Made by a program: the position numbers and the translations under genes
Assembly (NCBI GenBank): GCA_048976805.1
Contig: JBHGUR010000013.1
Location: forward strand, 1-20,387
Direction of reading: 5' to 3'
From: Ectobacillus sp048976805
Lineage (GTDB): Bacteria; Bacillota; Bacilli; Bacillales; Bacillaceae_G
Length of the DNA: 20,387 nucleotides
The notes under the pieces: model-generated
Database searches by the model: none
Told to the model about the DNA's origin: nothing
What the model saw: the letters and a program-made list of their open reading frames with translations, nothing else
In this document: positions 9,101 to 14,578 of the stretch, piece by piece
How the letters are laid out: each line of letters starts with the position of its first letter
Position numbering within the stretch: the stretch's first letter is position 1

Positions 9101-9887
9101 GGAGGCGCTGCGCCATCACCGGGAAGTCCCGCTTCATAGCGAACAGCAGGAGGAAGTGCGGGAGCGCTTAACATGGAAGTATCTGTTCCAAGATGCGGCC
9201 GGGCACCGGGCGAAGCAATCTGTCACGGAAATTAAGCGTAATTACCAAGCGCAGGATGAAAATGATACAGCATTTTTGAAGGCGTTCCGTTTGCCGATTG
9301 AGAAGCGCCCGCGTTTTATGGAGAAGAAGGGGCTTACTTCTGCAGAGCGCGGAACCGCTGTCCATATGGTGATGCAGCATATAGATGTAACGCGGCCAAT
9401 CGATGCGGCAGCAGTGAAGGAGCTGCTTGCCAAGATGGTCAACCATGAGCTGTTGACACATGAGCAAGCCGAAAGCATTGACCCGAGGGAAATCGCCGCG
9501 TTTTTTGAAACGCCTTTAGGGAAGCGCCTGCTTGCGGCGGACCATATAGAGCGCGAGGTTCCGTTTACGATGATGGTAAATGCCCGCGAGGCGTATGCGG
9601 ACTGGCAGGATTCCTATGATGAATCCGTACTTGTACAAGGGGTAATCGACTGTATGATAGTCGAGGAAGACGGCATCGTGTTAATTGATTTTAAAACCGA
9701 TGGAATTGAAGGAAGATTTCCAGGCGGTTTTGAACAGGCGAGGCTGATTTTAGAAGACCGCTATCGTTTGCAGCTGCAGCTATACAGCCAAGCGATTGAA
9801 ACGAGCTTGCGAAAGAAAGTGAAGGAGAAATACCTATACTTTTTTGACGGCGGCTATATACTACAGATAGATGAAAATGGCAGGTGA
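6135..9887 (+). CDS. addA: AddA subunit of the AddAB helicase-nuclease
   Basis: A UvrD/Rep-type superfamily 1A motor fused to a RecB-type nuclease, 1250 aa (about 1232 in B. subtilis). Walker A is AAAAGSGKT at 30-38. Further helicase motifs are LLVVTFTNASA, Walker B VLIDEYQDVN (Asp410-Glu411), VGDVKQSIYRFR, MMTIHKSKGLEF (803-814) and ILYVALTRAKEKL. The C-terminal nuclease has RGTAVHMVMQHID and VQGVIDCMI followed by LIDFKTD, with Asp1185 and Lys1187 catalytic. All active-site elements are intact. The start is the ATG overlapping the addB stop, with the purine-rich RBS GGGGGAAGGGG inside addB; a second in-frame ATG lies 6 nt later. An acidic insertion near residues 535-550 (EEADSGEEEESEAD) looks like a surface loop. 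A small HNH gene follows after 9 bp, where I would expect sbcD and sbcC. Confidence 0.98.
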   Translation: MIMMEKPPGSQWTDDQWKAIAASGRDILVAAAAGSGKTAVLVERIIKKVTNPDNPVDVDRLLVVTFTNASAQEMKNRIGEALEKALSANPASHHLRKQLSLVNRASISTIHSFCLQVIRAYYYMLDLDPGFRIANETEIELLKEEVLEEILEEQYGIENNEAFFDLVDRYTGDRSDSDLQDMILALYRESRAHPHPHRWLDRLISLYDVDGKTIDDLPYTEHLLEDVRLRLAGAKEAIQKALQLALLPDGPAPRASVFEADFIQLEKLMAAAGASWNDLYEAMQGVSWATMPRIKRSDYDEQLLKKTESLRKNAKDEVGKIKEELFSRAPEKFLQDLEQLRPVVVKLVSIVKEFDLRFQTMKRDKSMVDFTDLEHFCLEILTESVSETGQMLPSAVALQYREQFAEVLIDEYQDVNFVQESILRLVTKGSESNGNLFMVGDVKQSIYRFRLAEPGLFLGKYKRFTPEGTAGGMRIDLAKNFRSRHEVLAGTNFVFKQIMGEAVGEIEYDEDAELKLGASYPEKGDVAAEFLIINQNTAEEADSGEEEESEADFIDLETSQLEARLIAKRIREMVASGYEVYDRTHNVMRPVSYRDFVILLRSMPWAPQIMEEFKQQGIPIYAELSTGYFEATEVNIMLNVLRVIDNPAQDIPLASVLRSPIVGLTDEDLASLRIYSKKGSFYHVIRIFLQTSPNEHEKELYDKLSWFYEHLQQWRSFARQQPLTDLIWKIYRETGYYDFVGGLPGGKQRQANLRVLYDRARQYEATSFRGLFRFLRFIERILERGDDMGTARALGEQEDVVRMMTIHKSKGLEFPVVFVAGLGRRFNTRDLSGRFLLHKDLGFGSLFIDPQKRIKYATLPQLAIKRKMKMELIAEEMRILYVALTRAKEKLILVGTVKDKEAALAKWAELRDHPDWLLPDYIRAQASSYIDWLGPALMRHKGSATVMDEEEVPAPSFTYEYEANWQISMIEASALSMAEQAKEETRELLEALRHHREVPLHSEQQEEVRERLTWKYLFQDAAGHRAKQSVTEIKRNYQAQDENDTAFLKAFRLPIEKRPRFMEKKGLTSAERGTAVHMVMQHIDVTRPIDAAAVKELLAKMVNHELLTHEQAESIDPREIAAFFETPLGKRLLAADHIEREVPFTMMVNAREAYADWQDSYDESVLVQGVIDCMIVEEDGIVLIDFKTDGIEGRFPGGFEQARLILEDRYRLQLQLYSQAIETSLRKKVKEKYLYFFDGGYILQIDENGR

Positions 9888-9896
9888 GCGGACAGG

Positions 9897-10202
9897 ATGG
9901 GGAAAAAGCAGCTTGGGGTATGCGAGCTTTGCAAAAGGGAAAGTTTGGCGCTGACTGTGCACCATTTAACACCAAGGGAGCTGGGCGGCACTTTGGGGCC
10001 GACAGCCAGTATATGCATAGCCTGCCATAAACAAATTCACGCTTTGTACACGAATGAGGAGCTTGCAGTCCGCATGAACACAATCGAATCTTTGCGGGAT
10101 GACGAAAAAATTTCCGCTTTTGTAAAATGGATTCGAAAGCAACCGTCCACAAAGCTTGTGCGTGCAAGAAAATCAAATGAACGAAAGCAAAAAGGGAGGT
10201 AA
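9897..10202 (+). CDS. yisB: Small HNH-endonuclease-like protein, YisB-like
   Basis: A 101-aa protein beginning MGKKQLGVCELCKRE. It has CELC near residues 9-12, VHHLTPRELGG (the His-His start of a beta-beta-alpha metal motif) and CIACHKQIHALYT. Two CXXC-type pairs plus the histidines match compact HNH nucleases with a structural zinc. The C-terminal third is strongly basic (KLVRARKSNERKQKG), suiting nucleic-acid binding. In B. subtilis, from memory, yisB sits between sbcC and gerPF; here it follows addA after 9 bp. Its RBS (AGGTGA) overlaps the addA stop, so it is probably co-transcribed with addBA. Its stop TAA is inside the terminator hairpin. Activity and target are unknown; a repair-associated role is inference from context. 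Confidence 0.85.
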   Translation: MGKKQLGVCELCKRESLALTVHHLTPRELGGTLGPTASICIACHKQIHALYTNEELAVRMNTIESLRDDEKISAFVKWIRKQPSTKLVRARKSNERKQKGR

Positions 10203-10220
10203 ACGCACCTCCCTCTTTTT
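10193..10220 (+). terminator. Rho-independent terminator of addBA-yisB
   Basis: AGGGAGGT (10193-10200) pairs with ACCTCCCT (10207-10214) over a 6-nt loop and is followed by CTTTTT. The yisB stop codon (10200-10202) spans the end of the left arm and the loop, so terminating ribosomes cover the hairpin. Confidence 0.9.
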
Positions 10221-10228
10221 AAAAGATA

Positions 10229-10395
10229 GGCTCTGTTAAAGGCTAATGTTGATTTGGAACGAAAGGCGGCGACTCCAGCGGGAAAAGCGGGATAGCCGAG
10301 ACCTTGGACTGAGTGCAGCGAAGGAAACGGATCGGCCCCGCCCACGGAAAGCGTCCGCCTGTAGTGGAAAATCAACAATCAAATTTAACAGAGCC
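10229..10395 (+). mobile_element. MITE-like element, family A, copy 1
   Basis: A 167-bp non-coding element with terminal inverted repeats. The left end reads GGCTCTGTTAAAGGCTAATG and the complement of the right end reads GGCTCTGTTAAATTTGATTG, each followed by TTGATTT. The G+C-rich core (ACTCCAGCGGG ... GCGGAAAGCGTCCGCCTGTAG-type words) resembles a short intergenic repeat I recall from many Bacillaceae genomes. Flanks are AAAAGATA on the left and AAAAGAATA on the right, a slightly degraded 8-bp target duplication. It lies directly beyond the yisB terminator. A second copy in opposite orientation is at 18046-18203. It has no transposase, so any movement would need one in trans. Confidence 0.8.
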
Positions 10396-10400
10396 AAAAG

Positions 10401-10623
10401 AATAAGAAAGTATAATTTTTTTGACCGTATTAAAGTGTGTCAGTCTGTGGTAGGGTTTTCTTATAGTTAAAGTATAGGACCTCAATTCAGATGGGTGTCT
10501 AGCTCTGGCGCATCGGCTCAAGATCGTAAGCGAATCGTCTCAGAAGGCAGAAAGCGCCTTCTGCCAGCGGCTTCTCTTACGCTTGTTGCCGATAGGCGGG
10601 CGCCCTGCGCTTTTCCTATGCCG
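10401..10623 (+). repeat. Long palindromic intergenic repeat, copy 1
   Basis: It starts AATAAGAAAGTATAAT and has two foldable parts. The first is a hairpin around GACCGTATTA ... GTAGGGTTTTCTTATAG. The second is a long imperfect stem in which TCGTAAGCGAATCG pairs with CTTCTCTTACG and AGAAGGC...GCCTTCT forms the apex. It ends GGCGGGCGCCCTGCGCTTTTC followed by CTATGCCG, where CTA is the complement of the gerPF stop. The copy at 15221-15448 is nearly colinear. I recall related elements (GTCTAGCTCCAGCGCC...) as common in Bacillaceae intergenic DNA. It could act as a 3' structure or terminator for gerPF. Confidence 0.8.
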
Positions 10624-10831
10624 TTCCAATGTTATCTTGATCAGCTGCGTCTGCGTCAAACGTGTTTGTAGCGCTCACGCCGTTAAAGGTATTTACCAAC
10701 AGTCCAAGATTTGAAGAACCTGAACCGTTGTAATCTTTTGTATTTTCTTTAGGGGCTACATTATAGAAGTCCCCTACGTTAAACGAACCGTTGCTGTTTT
10801 GCACGATTACATTTCCTATAAATGAAGGCAT
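10616..10831 (-). CDS. gerPF: Spore germination protein GerPF
   Basis: A 71-aa small GerP-family protein starting MPSFIGNVIVQNSNGSFNVGDF. GerP proteins are thought to sit in the spore coat and help small germinants cross it to the inner-membrane receptors. The C-terminal half (GSGSSNLG ... ADAADQDNIGTA) matches the pattern of GerPA at the other end of the operon (GAGSFNVGE ... DSDAVDQPNI), so the two are paralogues. The RBS AGGTGA lies 6-7 nt before the ATG. It is the last gene of the operon, separated from gerPE by about 300 bp of repeat-like DNA instead of the usual short gap. Its stop codon lies at the edge of a palindromic repeat. Confidence 0.92.
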   Translation of the reverse strand: MPSFIGNVIVQNSNGSFNVGDFYNVAPKENTKDYNGSGSSNLGLLVNTFNGVSATNTFDADAADQDNIGTA

Positions 10832-10861
10832 GATTTCACCTGCTATCTTAATAGATTTTCT

Positions 10862-11112
10862 TTTATATATAAATACAAGTTAAAAAAGAACATAAAACCT
10901 TTCTTTTGAAAGGGGAGAGAGCATCCGGCTATGCATAGAAGCGGTCAAAACCTATCCTTGCCCCATGCGGCGGAAAAGCAGAGAGAGGAAGCAGGTACAA
11001 GGTGCTGTTTGTTCTACCTAGCCGCGATGTATATGTCCAAATCATAAATTGGATATATATAAAAGCACAATCGATTTCACTAACGGTTGGTGGAGATAAA
11101 ACAGCTCTTACA
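10862..11112 (+). mobile_element. Decayed MITE-like element, family B, copy 3 (between gerPE and gerPF)
   Basis: The core, about 10905-11045, follows the intact family B copy at 14989-15215 in the same orientation. Shared words in order are AAGGGGAGAGAGCATCC, CCTTGCCCCATGCGG, CAGAGAGAGGAAG and TTCTACCTAGCCGCGATGT. The terminal repeats are no longer clear (right end about GATAAAACAGCTCTT), so the boundaries are approximate. It lies inside the gerP operon, between the gerPE stop and the gerPF RBS. Confidence 0.6.
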
Positions 11113-11130
11113 TAATAGAAGGTTATTTTA

Positions 11131-11541
11131 CTATATGTTATGCCCGGATGAGCGTGCATTATTAAAAGGTTTTTCTTTTACATATTGGCGAATTTGCAAA
11201 ATGCGCGAATTGCAAAAGATATCGTCTATGTTGCCGACATGAAATACGGCGGCATTTAGTAAATTTGTAATTTCAATTGTATCGACACAAATAAAGGGAT
11301 TTTCATTGATAGTATGCATGCGCACATTTGTCGTTCTTGTCGGGATTGTAATTTCTGTATCTTGGAATATCCGAAATGCTTGGAAATTCGCTTCCTCGTC
11401 AAAATAATATGGAATTTCCCGTTGTACGGCAATAGAGCGGTTTTTTGCCTGTATACTATTCGTATCGCCGAACTGAATCACTCCGCTGATACCGATAGTA
11501 AGCACTGAAGTATGATTTACAGCCGAAAAGTGGCGAAACAT
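11131..11541 (-). CDS. gerPE: Spore germination protein GerPE
   Basis: A 136-aa protein read from the internal ATG (MFRHFSAVNHTSVLTIGISG), not from a more upstream ATG that would give 154 aa. The chosen ATG is preceded by AAGGAGG with 7-nt spacing, and the longer form would overlap gerPD. It shows the family pattern of two related halves: VLTIGISGVIQFGDTNSI near the N-terminus and AAVFHVGNIDDIF near the C-terminus, with AVQREIPYYFDEE between. The role is in coat permeability to germinants together with the other GerP proteins. It is 16 bp downstream of gerPD and followed by the decayed family B element. Confidence 0.9.
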   Translation of the reverse strand: MFRHFSAVNHTSVLTIGISGVIQFGDTNSIQAKNRSIAVQREIPYYFDEEANFQAFRIFQDTEITIPTRTTNVRMHTINENPFICVDTIEITNLLNAAVFHVGNIDDIFCNSRILQIRQYVKEKPFNNARSSGHNI

Positions 11542-11557
11542 TTCAATCCCTCCTTCA

Positions 11558-11749
11558 TTACCGCGGTGCCGGAAGGTCGAAAATAAGCGGAACAAACGGT
11601 CCGGCTACAATAGATTCAGGAGGAGTATCCAAAATAGAGGAGGAGATTAGAAACTCTACATCGCCTACTATAAATAAGGCTGCCGCTGATATCCCCAAGC
11701 TTTTAATAGTGCCCACTTTAATTTCATGATTGACCACAGTAAAATTCAT
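11558..11749 (-). CDS. gerPD: Spore germination protein GerPD
   Basis: A 63-aa protein, MNFTVVNHEIKVGTIKSLG, with the family features ISAAALFIVGD (compare SSSVFHIGD in its relatives) and DTPPESIVAGPFVPL near the C-terminus. The RBS AAGGAG overlaps the end of gerPC, whose stop lies 6 bp upstream of the gerPD start, so translation is probably coupled. It is presumed to act with the other GerP proteins in the spore coat. Confidence 0.9.
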   Translation of the reverse strand: MNFTVVNHEIKVGTIKSLGISAAALFIVGDVEFLISSSILDTPPESIVAGPFVPLIFDLPAPR

Positions 11750-11755
11750 AAGATA

Positions 11756-12373
11756 TCATTGCTCCTTCCGAATATGATGGGGCATATGCTGAATAAACGC
11801 AAGGAATGCTTTGTCAATGTCATGCTTCATTGTTTGGATAATATATTCCTTCATCCTAAAAGGGTCGGATGTAATTTCTGGATACGGCTGGACTTGGGAC
11901 ATATAGTAAGGAAGGCGATGCTCCATCTGTTTTTTGATGTCGTCAATCATCATTTGCCGGTACGTGTCATCAAGCTGTGTCCGGTGCTGCTGCTCCATCT
12001 GCATAATCTTTCCGTAAGCTTCTTCGTTTAGGTAGCGCGACATTTCTTGGATAATATCTTGATAGAAATCAGGGTTTACTTGTACATCCGGATTAACTTT
12101 GAGCGTTTCCGTATCTACGTCGAAATCTTCGATGACTGTTCCTTTTCCTGAGAATGGACTTAATCCGATATTTAAAGTGCCGTTTAAGTTTTCTACTTTT
12201 AGCTGGTCAAATTTATATTCTACCTTGCCGATAGAAGGCGGCGGATTTCGTTTTAGTTCATCGAGCTCCGCCGTTAAAGATTTGATTGCAGCTTCAAGCT
12301 CTTCAAGTTTTTGCTGCTGGCATTGAATGGTATGCTGCAATTGTTGAATGAAGCCAAACCAATCTTGAGCCAT
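11756..12373 (-). CDS. gerPC: Spore germination protein GerPC
   Basis: A 205-aa protein, the only large GerP component, and the length I recall for B. subtilis GerPC. The N-terminus (about residues 7-42, QQLQHTIQCQQQKLEELEAA onward) is a predicted coiled coil. A beta-type segment KVENLNGTLNIGLSPF follows at about 59-74. The rest is helical and rich in Gln, Met and charged residues, with a tyrosine-rich stretch (LPYYMSQVQPYPE). The RBS GGGAGGTGT precedes the ATG. A 174-bp spacer with hairpins separates it from the upstream gerPB, whereas downstream gerPD follows after 6 bp. Confidence 0.92.
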   Translation of the reverse strand: MAQDWFGFIQQLQHTIQCQQQKLEELEAAIKSLTAELDELKRNPPPSIGKVEYKFDQLKVENLNGTLNIGLSPFSGKGTVIEDFDVDTETLKVNPDVQVNPDFYQDIIQEMSRYLNEEAYGKIMQMEQQHRTQLDDTYRQMMIDDIKKQMEHRLPYYMSQVQPYPEITSDPFRMKEYIIQTMKHDIDKAFLAFIQHMPHHIRKEQ

Positions 12374-12547
12374 ATTTAGACACCTCCCTGCCGCCCAAAA
12401 GGTGACCTCTTCTTATACTTTAGGAAAGTATAACTTGGCAGCGAAGAAGATGAGGCGCCGCAGCGGCCAATTTTAGGAATAAAGTATCAGGGCAACCACG
12501 CCTCTGTCTTCGCCTTGACAGGTTCGCAAATCGGCGAGTTTTCTTTA
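12374..12547. repeat. Hairpin-rich spacer between gerPB and gerPC, possible decayed repeat
   Basis: The 174-bp gap contains the perfect palindrome ATACTTT agg AAAGTAT (about 12415-12431). It also has an imperfect long-range stem in which GCGAAGAAGATGAGGCG pairs with CGCCTCTGTCTTCGC about 50 nt further on. GGAAAGTATAACTT resembles the left end (AAGAAAGTATAACTT) of the palindromic repeats at 10401 and 15221, so this may be a diverged relative. No gene is visible. It could modulate expression of gerPC-PF relative to gerPA-PB. Confidence 0.5.
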
Positions 12548-12760
12548 TCAGTTCCTTGTAGGAGCGCCGGAGGAGGTCAAGGAAATAATTTGTCCCTCTG
12601 CTGTTAGCGGTTTGGCTGGCTCTGTAAATCCTCCGGTGTTAGAGAATTTGGATAACGCTTTAATCGTTCCTGCGCTGCCGATTTGAAATACGGAAGATGT
12701 CGTAATGCTTCCCACTCGCAAATTATTGATAATAATGCTTTGGTGGACATATAGATTCAA
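12548..12760 (-). CDS. gerPB: Spore germination protein GerPB
   Basis: A 70-aa protein starting MNLYVHQSIIINNLRVGSITT and containing SSVFQIGSAGTIKALSKFSNTGGF, as expected for GerPB. The start codon is TTG, chosen because AGGAGGG lies 7 nt upstream and the frame then begins with the conserved MNLY sequence. The RBS overlaps the gerPA stop (TAG), so the two genes are tightly linked. It should act with the other GerP proteins in coat passage of germinants. Confidence 0.92.
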   Translation of the reverse strand: MNLYVHQSIIINNLRVGSITTSSVFQIGSAGTIKALSKFSNTGGFTEPAKPLTAEGQIISLTSSGAPTRN

Positions 12761-12771
12761 GCAAATCCCTC

Positions 12772-12993
12772 CTAATACGTAAGAATGTTAGGCTGATCTA
12801 CTGCATCCGAGTCGTTAACGTTGGTTGTGTTTTGATAATTGTATACAGAAATGGTTTCCCCTACGTTAAAGGACCCTGCACCTGCAAACGTACGGGAGAA
12901 GCTGATAGGGCGTATCACAAAAACGTCGCCAATATGAAAGACGCCGCTTGAGCCGACATTAATAATCATGACATTTCCAACAATCGCAGGCAT
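12772..12993 (-). CDS. gerPA: Spore germination protein GerPA
   Basis: A 73-aa protein, MPAIVGNVMIINVGSSGVFH onward, with IGDVFVIRPIS, GAGSFNVGETISVYNYQNT and the C-terminal DSDAVDQPNI. It is the first gene of the operon and a paralogue of GerPF. AAAGGTGT lies about 9 nt upstream of the ATG. A sigma-K-type promoter precedes it by about 30-60 nt, consistent with late mother-cell expression of a coat protein. Confidence 0.93.
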   Translation of the reverse strand: MPAIVGNVMIINVGSSGVFHIGDVFVIRPISFSRTFAGAGSFNVGETISVYNYQNTTNVNDSDAVDQPNILTY

Positions 12994-13028
12994 AGTGAGA
13001 AAACACCTTTCATATTCAATCTTATGCT

Positions 13029-13057
13029 TATTGTATGGACATTTGCCCGAAAATGTG
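13029..13057 (-). promoter_or_regulatory. Sigma-K-type promoter of the gerP operon
   Basis: On the minus strand, CACA (13054-13057) and CATACAATA (13029-13037) are separated by exactly 16 nt. This fits the sigma-K pattern mACm-N16/17-CATAnnnTA. Transcription would begin near 13022, about 30 nt before gerPA. B. subtilis gerP is known as a sigma-K operon. Confidence 0.75.
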
Positions 13058-13070
13058 CCTGAAATTTGCA

Positions 13071-13105
13071 GGAAAAGAAAAAGACACGCCTGCTATAGGC
13101 GTGTC
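13071..13105 (-). terminator. Rho-independent terminator of the Spo0E-like gene
   Basis: On the minus strand, GACACGCC (complement of 13098-13105) pairs with GGCGTGTC (complement of 13083-13090) over a 7-nt loop, and is followed by TTTTTCTTTT. It lies about 10 bp after the yisI stop and just upstream of the gerP promoter, insulating the two units. Confidence 0.88.
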
Positions 13106-13114
13106 CTGAAGGTA

Positions 13115-13267
13115 TTAGTTTTTTTGGTTATGTTGCAAAAACAGCACAATGTTTAACAGCTTGTCCAGTTCCTGACTGCAGTCGACCGTCTTTTTGGCAG
13201 TCATGCCGTACCGCTGGGCGAAATACTTCATCTGTTCGCGTTTTTTTTCAATCATTTTTTCAAACAT
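13115..13267 (-). CDS. yisI: Spo0E-family aspartyl-phosphate phosphatase, YisI-like (50 aa)
   Basis: A 50-codon gene with the complete sequence start MFEKMIEKKREQMKYFAQRY and end FLQHNQKN. It carries the Spo0E signature SQELDKLLNIVLF at residues 31-43, and its two-helix size fits the family. Such proteins dephosphorylate Spo0A~P or related response regulators and delay sporulation. GGAG lies 8 nt upstream of the ATG, a sigma-A-type promoter is at 13343-13370, and a strong terminator follows. B. subtilis has yisI at this place, beside gerPA, by my recollection. The motif, synteny and complete transcription unit make the call solid despite the small size; the exact target regulator is inference. 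Confidence 0.85.
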   Translation of the reverse strand: MFEKMIEKKREQMKYFAQRYGMTAKKTVDCSQELDKLLNIVLFLQHNQKN

Positions 13268-13342
13268 AGGCTTTGCTCCGTCTCTTTATAAATTTTAAAG
13301 AGTACTCTCAATACCATTTTTTATCTTGTATCTTTAATTCAT

Positions 13343-13370
13343 ATTATACAATATTTAAATGGAATGGAAA
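13343..13370 (-). promoter_or_regulatory. Candidate sigma-A promoter of yisI
   Basis: On the minus strand, TTTCCA (13365-13370) and TATAAT (13343-13348) are 16 nt apart. The -10 is perfect and the -35 matches 4 of 6. The leader of about 70 nt contains the inverted repeat CTCTTTA-n7-TAAAGAG (13282-13302), just upstream of the RBS. Confidence 0.55.
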
Positions 13371-13468
13371 CCATTTCGATAAAAGAAGAGAAATTTCTAC
13401 AAAGTTTGGCAATATAGTATCCTATACGGTTTTTTAGATAAGAATATTGTGAATTTTTGAGGATAAGA

Positions 13469-13497
13469 GAAGGATTTTTGGATATTGCTCCGAATGT
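13469..13497 (+). promoter_or_regulatory. Sigma-H-type promoter of yisK
   Basis: GAAGGATTT (13469-13477) matches the -35 pattern RnAGGAwww. After 11 nt, TCCGAATGT (13489-13497) matches RnnGAATww apart from its first base and one later position. It lies about 37 nt before the yisK start. I recall B. subtilis yisK being listed as sigma-H dependent. Confidence 0.65.
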
Positions 13498-13533
13498 AAT
13501 GAAGGTAATTGCTATAGCGTGGAGTGTGAAAAA

Positions 13534-14436
13534 ATGAGATTCGTAACTGCAAAGAAAGAAGAAAAGGTATTTGTAGGGGTAGTAAGTGAGTCTCTTGAAA
13601 CTGTCCTGCATTTAAGGGAAGCTCAAAAGGCGATGAAGGGAAAGGTCACTCTTCCAATTACAATGATAGAATGCATTGAGGCGGGGGAAACATTCATGGA
13701 ACAGGCTGCTGAAATCGCAAGATGGGCGCAGGAGCAGGAATATCCTCCGGGTTTATATTCGTTAAAGGAAGTTAAATTATTGGCACCTATACCAAAGCCG
13801 CGGAAAAATATTATATGCGTCGGGAAAAATTACCGGGAGCATGCTCTCGAGCTGGGCGGTGAAGATACAATTCCGGAGCATGTTATGTTCTTTACGAAAG
13901 CGCCGACAACGGTTACCGGTCAGCATGATTTTATCCATAGCTATTCCCATTTGACGAACGAGCTTGATTATGAGGGCGAGCTTGCGGTGGTAATTGGGAG
14001 GAAAGGCAAGGGAATTCGTGCTGAAGAAGCTCTTGATTACATATTTGGATATACTATTATAAACGACATTACCGCCCGCGACATTCAAAGCCGCCATAAG
14101 CAATTTTTCCTCGGCAAAAGCTTTGATACATTCTGTCCAATGGGGCCGTTTTTAGTGCATCGATCGCTGATTCGCCACCCTGATGAGCTTGCGATTGAAA
14201 CGAAGGTAAACGGAGAAGTAAGGCAATCTTCTAATACATCGCAAATGCTGTTTCATATTTCAACAGTCATTTCCGTTTTGAGCCAGGGCATGACGCTTGA
14301 GCCGGGGGATATTATTGCCACAGGCACGCCCGCAGGAGTCGGCAAGGGTTTTCAGCCGCCGCGTTTTTTAAAATCGGGCGATGTTATCGAAGTAACGGTA
14401 GAGAAGATTGGCACGCTTTGTAACACAGTGAAGTAA
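13534..14436 (+). CDS. yisK: FAH-family enzyme YisK (oxaloacetate decarboxylase-type)
   Basis: A 300-aa fumarylacetoacetate-hydrolase-fold protein. The N-terminal domain spans about 1-85, with IPKPRKNIICVGKNYREHA near 86-104. The catalytic domain holds DYEGELAVVIG, with metal ligands Glu147 and Glu149, then NDITARD with Asp178. KSFDTFCPMGP and ATGTPAGVGKGF are further active-site loops. B. subtilis YisK has been reported to decarboxylate oxaloacetate and to localise with the cytoskeletal protein Mbl; the metal residues are retained here. I chose ATG at 13534 over GTG at 13519 because it gives the usual MRF-type N-terminus with GGAG about 10 nt upstream. It is monocistronic, between a sigma-H-like promoter and a strong terminator, and divergent from yisI. 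Confidence 0.93.
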   Translation: MRFVTAKKEEKVFVGVVSESLETVLHLREAQKAMKGKVTLPITMIECIEAGETFMEQAAEIARWAQEQEYPPGLYSLKEVKLLAPIPKPRKNIICVGKNYREHALELGGEDTIPEHVMFFTKAPTTVTGQHDFIHSYSHLTNELDYEGELAVVIGRKGKGIRAEEALDYIFGYTIINDITARDIQSRHKQFFLGKSFDTFCPMGPFLVHRSLIRHPDELAIETKVNGEVRQSSNTSQMLFHISTVISVLSQGMTLEPGDIIATGTPAGVGKGFQPPRFLKSGDVIEVTVEKIGTLCNTVK

Positions 14437-14439
14437 ACA

Positions 14440-14472
14440 AAATAGGCCTCTTAAACCGAGGCCTATTTGCTT
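14440..14472 (+). terminator. Rho-independent terminator of yisK
   Basis: AAATAGGCCTC (14440-14450) pairs with GAGGCCTATTT (14458-14468) over a 7-nt loop, immediately after the yisK stop. The T-tail is short. Confidence 0.85.
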
Positions 14473-14530
14473 GTTATATGAACTTCAAGGTTATTTGAAA
14501 CGGACAATGAATGAATTATTTCGCGAACCA

Positions 14531-14539
14531 TGGTATGAT
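14531..14539 (+). promoter_or_regulatory. Extended -10 promoter of yisL
   Basis: TGGTATGAT is an extended -10 element (TGnTATGAT) about 40 nt before the yisL start. No good -35 is seen 16-18 nt upstream, as is common for extended -10 promoters. Confidence 0.55.
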
Positions 14540-14578
14540 GAAAGGGAAAATATTTTGGAACAGGGAGGATTTTCGTAA

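Noticed and set aside
9897..10202. HNH gene next to AddAB as a candidate defence system
   Set aside because: The gene matches YisB in its remembered B. subtilis context and is linked to housekeeping repair genes. No partner gene or phage or island signature supports a defence role.
10037..10378. 113-aa minus-strand frame overlapping yisB and family A
   Set aside because: It is antisense to yisB and runs through the terminator and the repeat, with no RBS or family resemblance.
10246..10470. Arg-rich reading frame MLIWNERRRLQREKRD... and its twin at 17971-18186 on the minus strand
   Set aside because: Both are the same frame through family A elements. They have no RBS, run past the element ends into unrelated sequence, and differ by indels; the repetition comes from the DNA element, not from a protein family.
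10401..10623. Riboswitch or CRISPR-like interpretation of the palindromic repeats
   Set aside because: They lie at 3' ends of genes, not in 5' leaders, and occur as single dispersed copies without spacer arrays; a dispersed repeat explains them better.
13339..13611. 90-aa minus-strand frame between yisI and yisK
   Set aside because: It overlaps the yisK start and both promoter regions, and its Phe/Tyr/Lys-rich sequence fits translation of AT-rich intergenic DNA.
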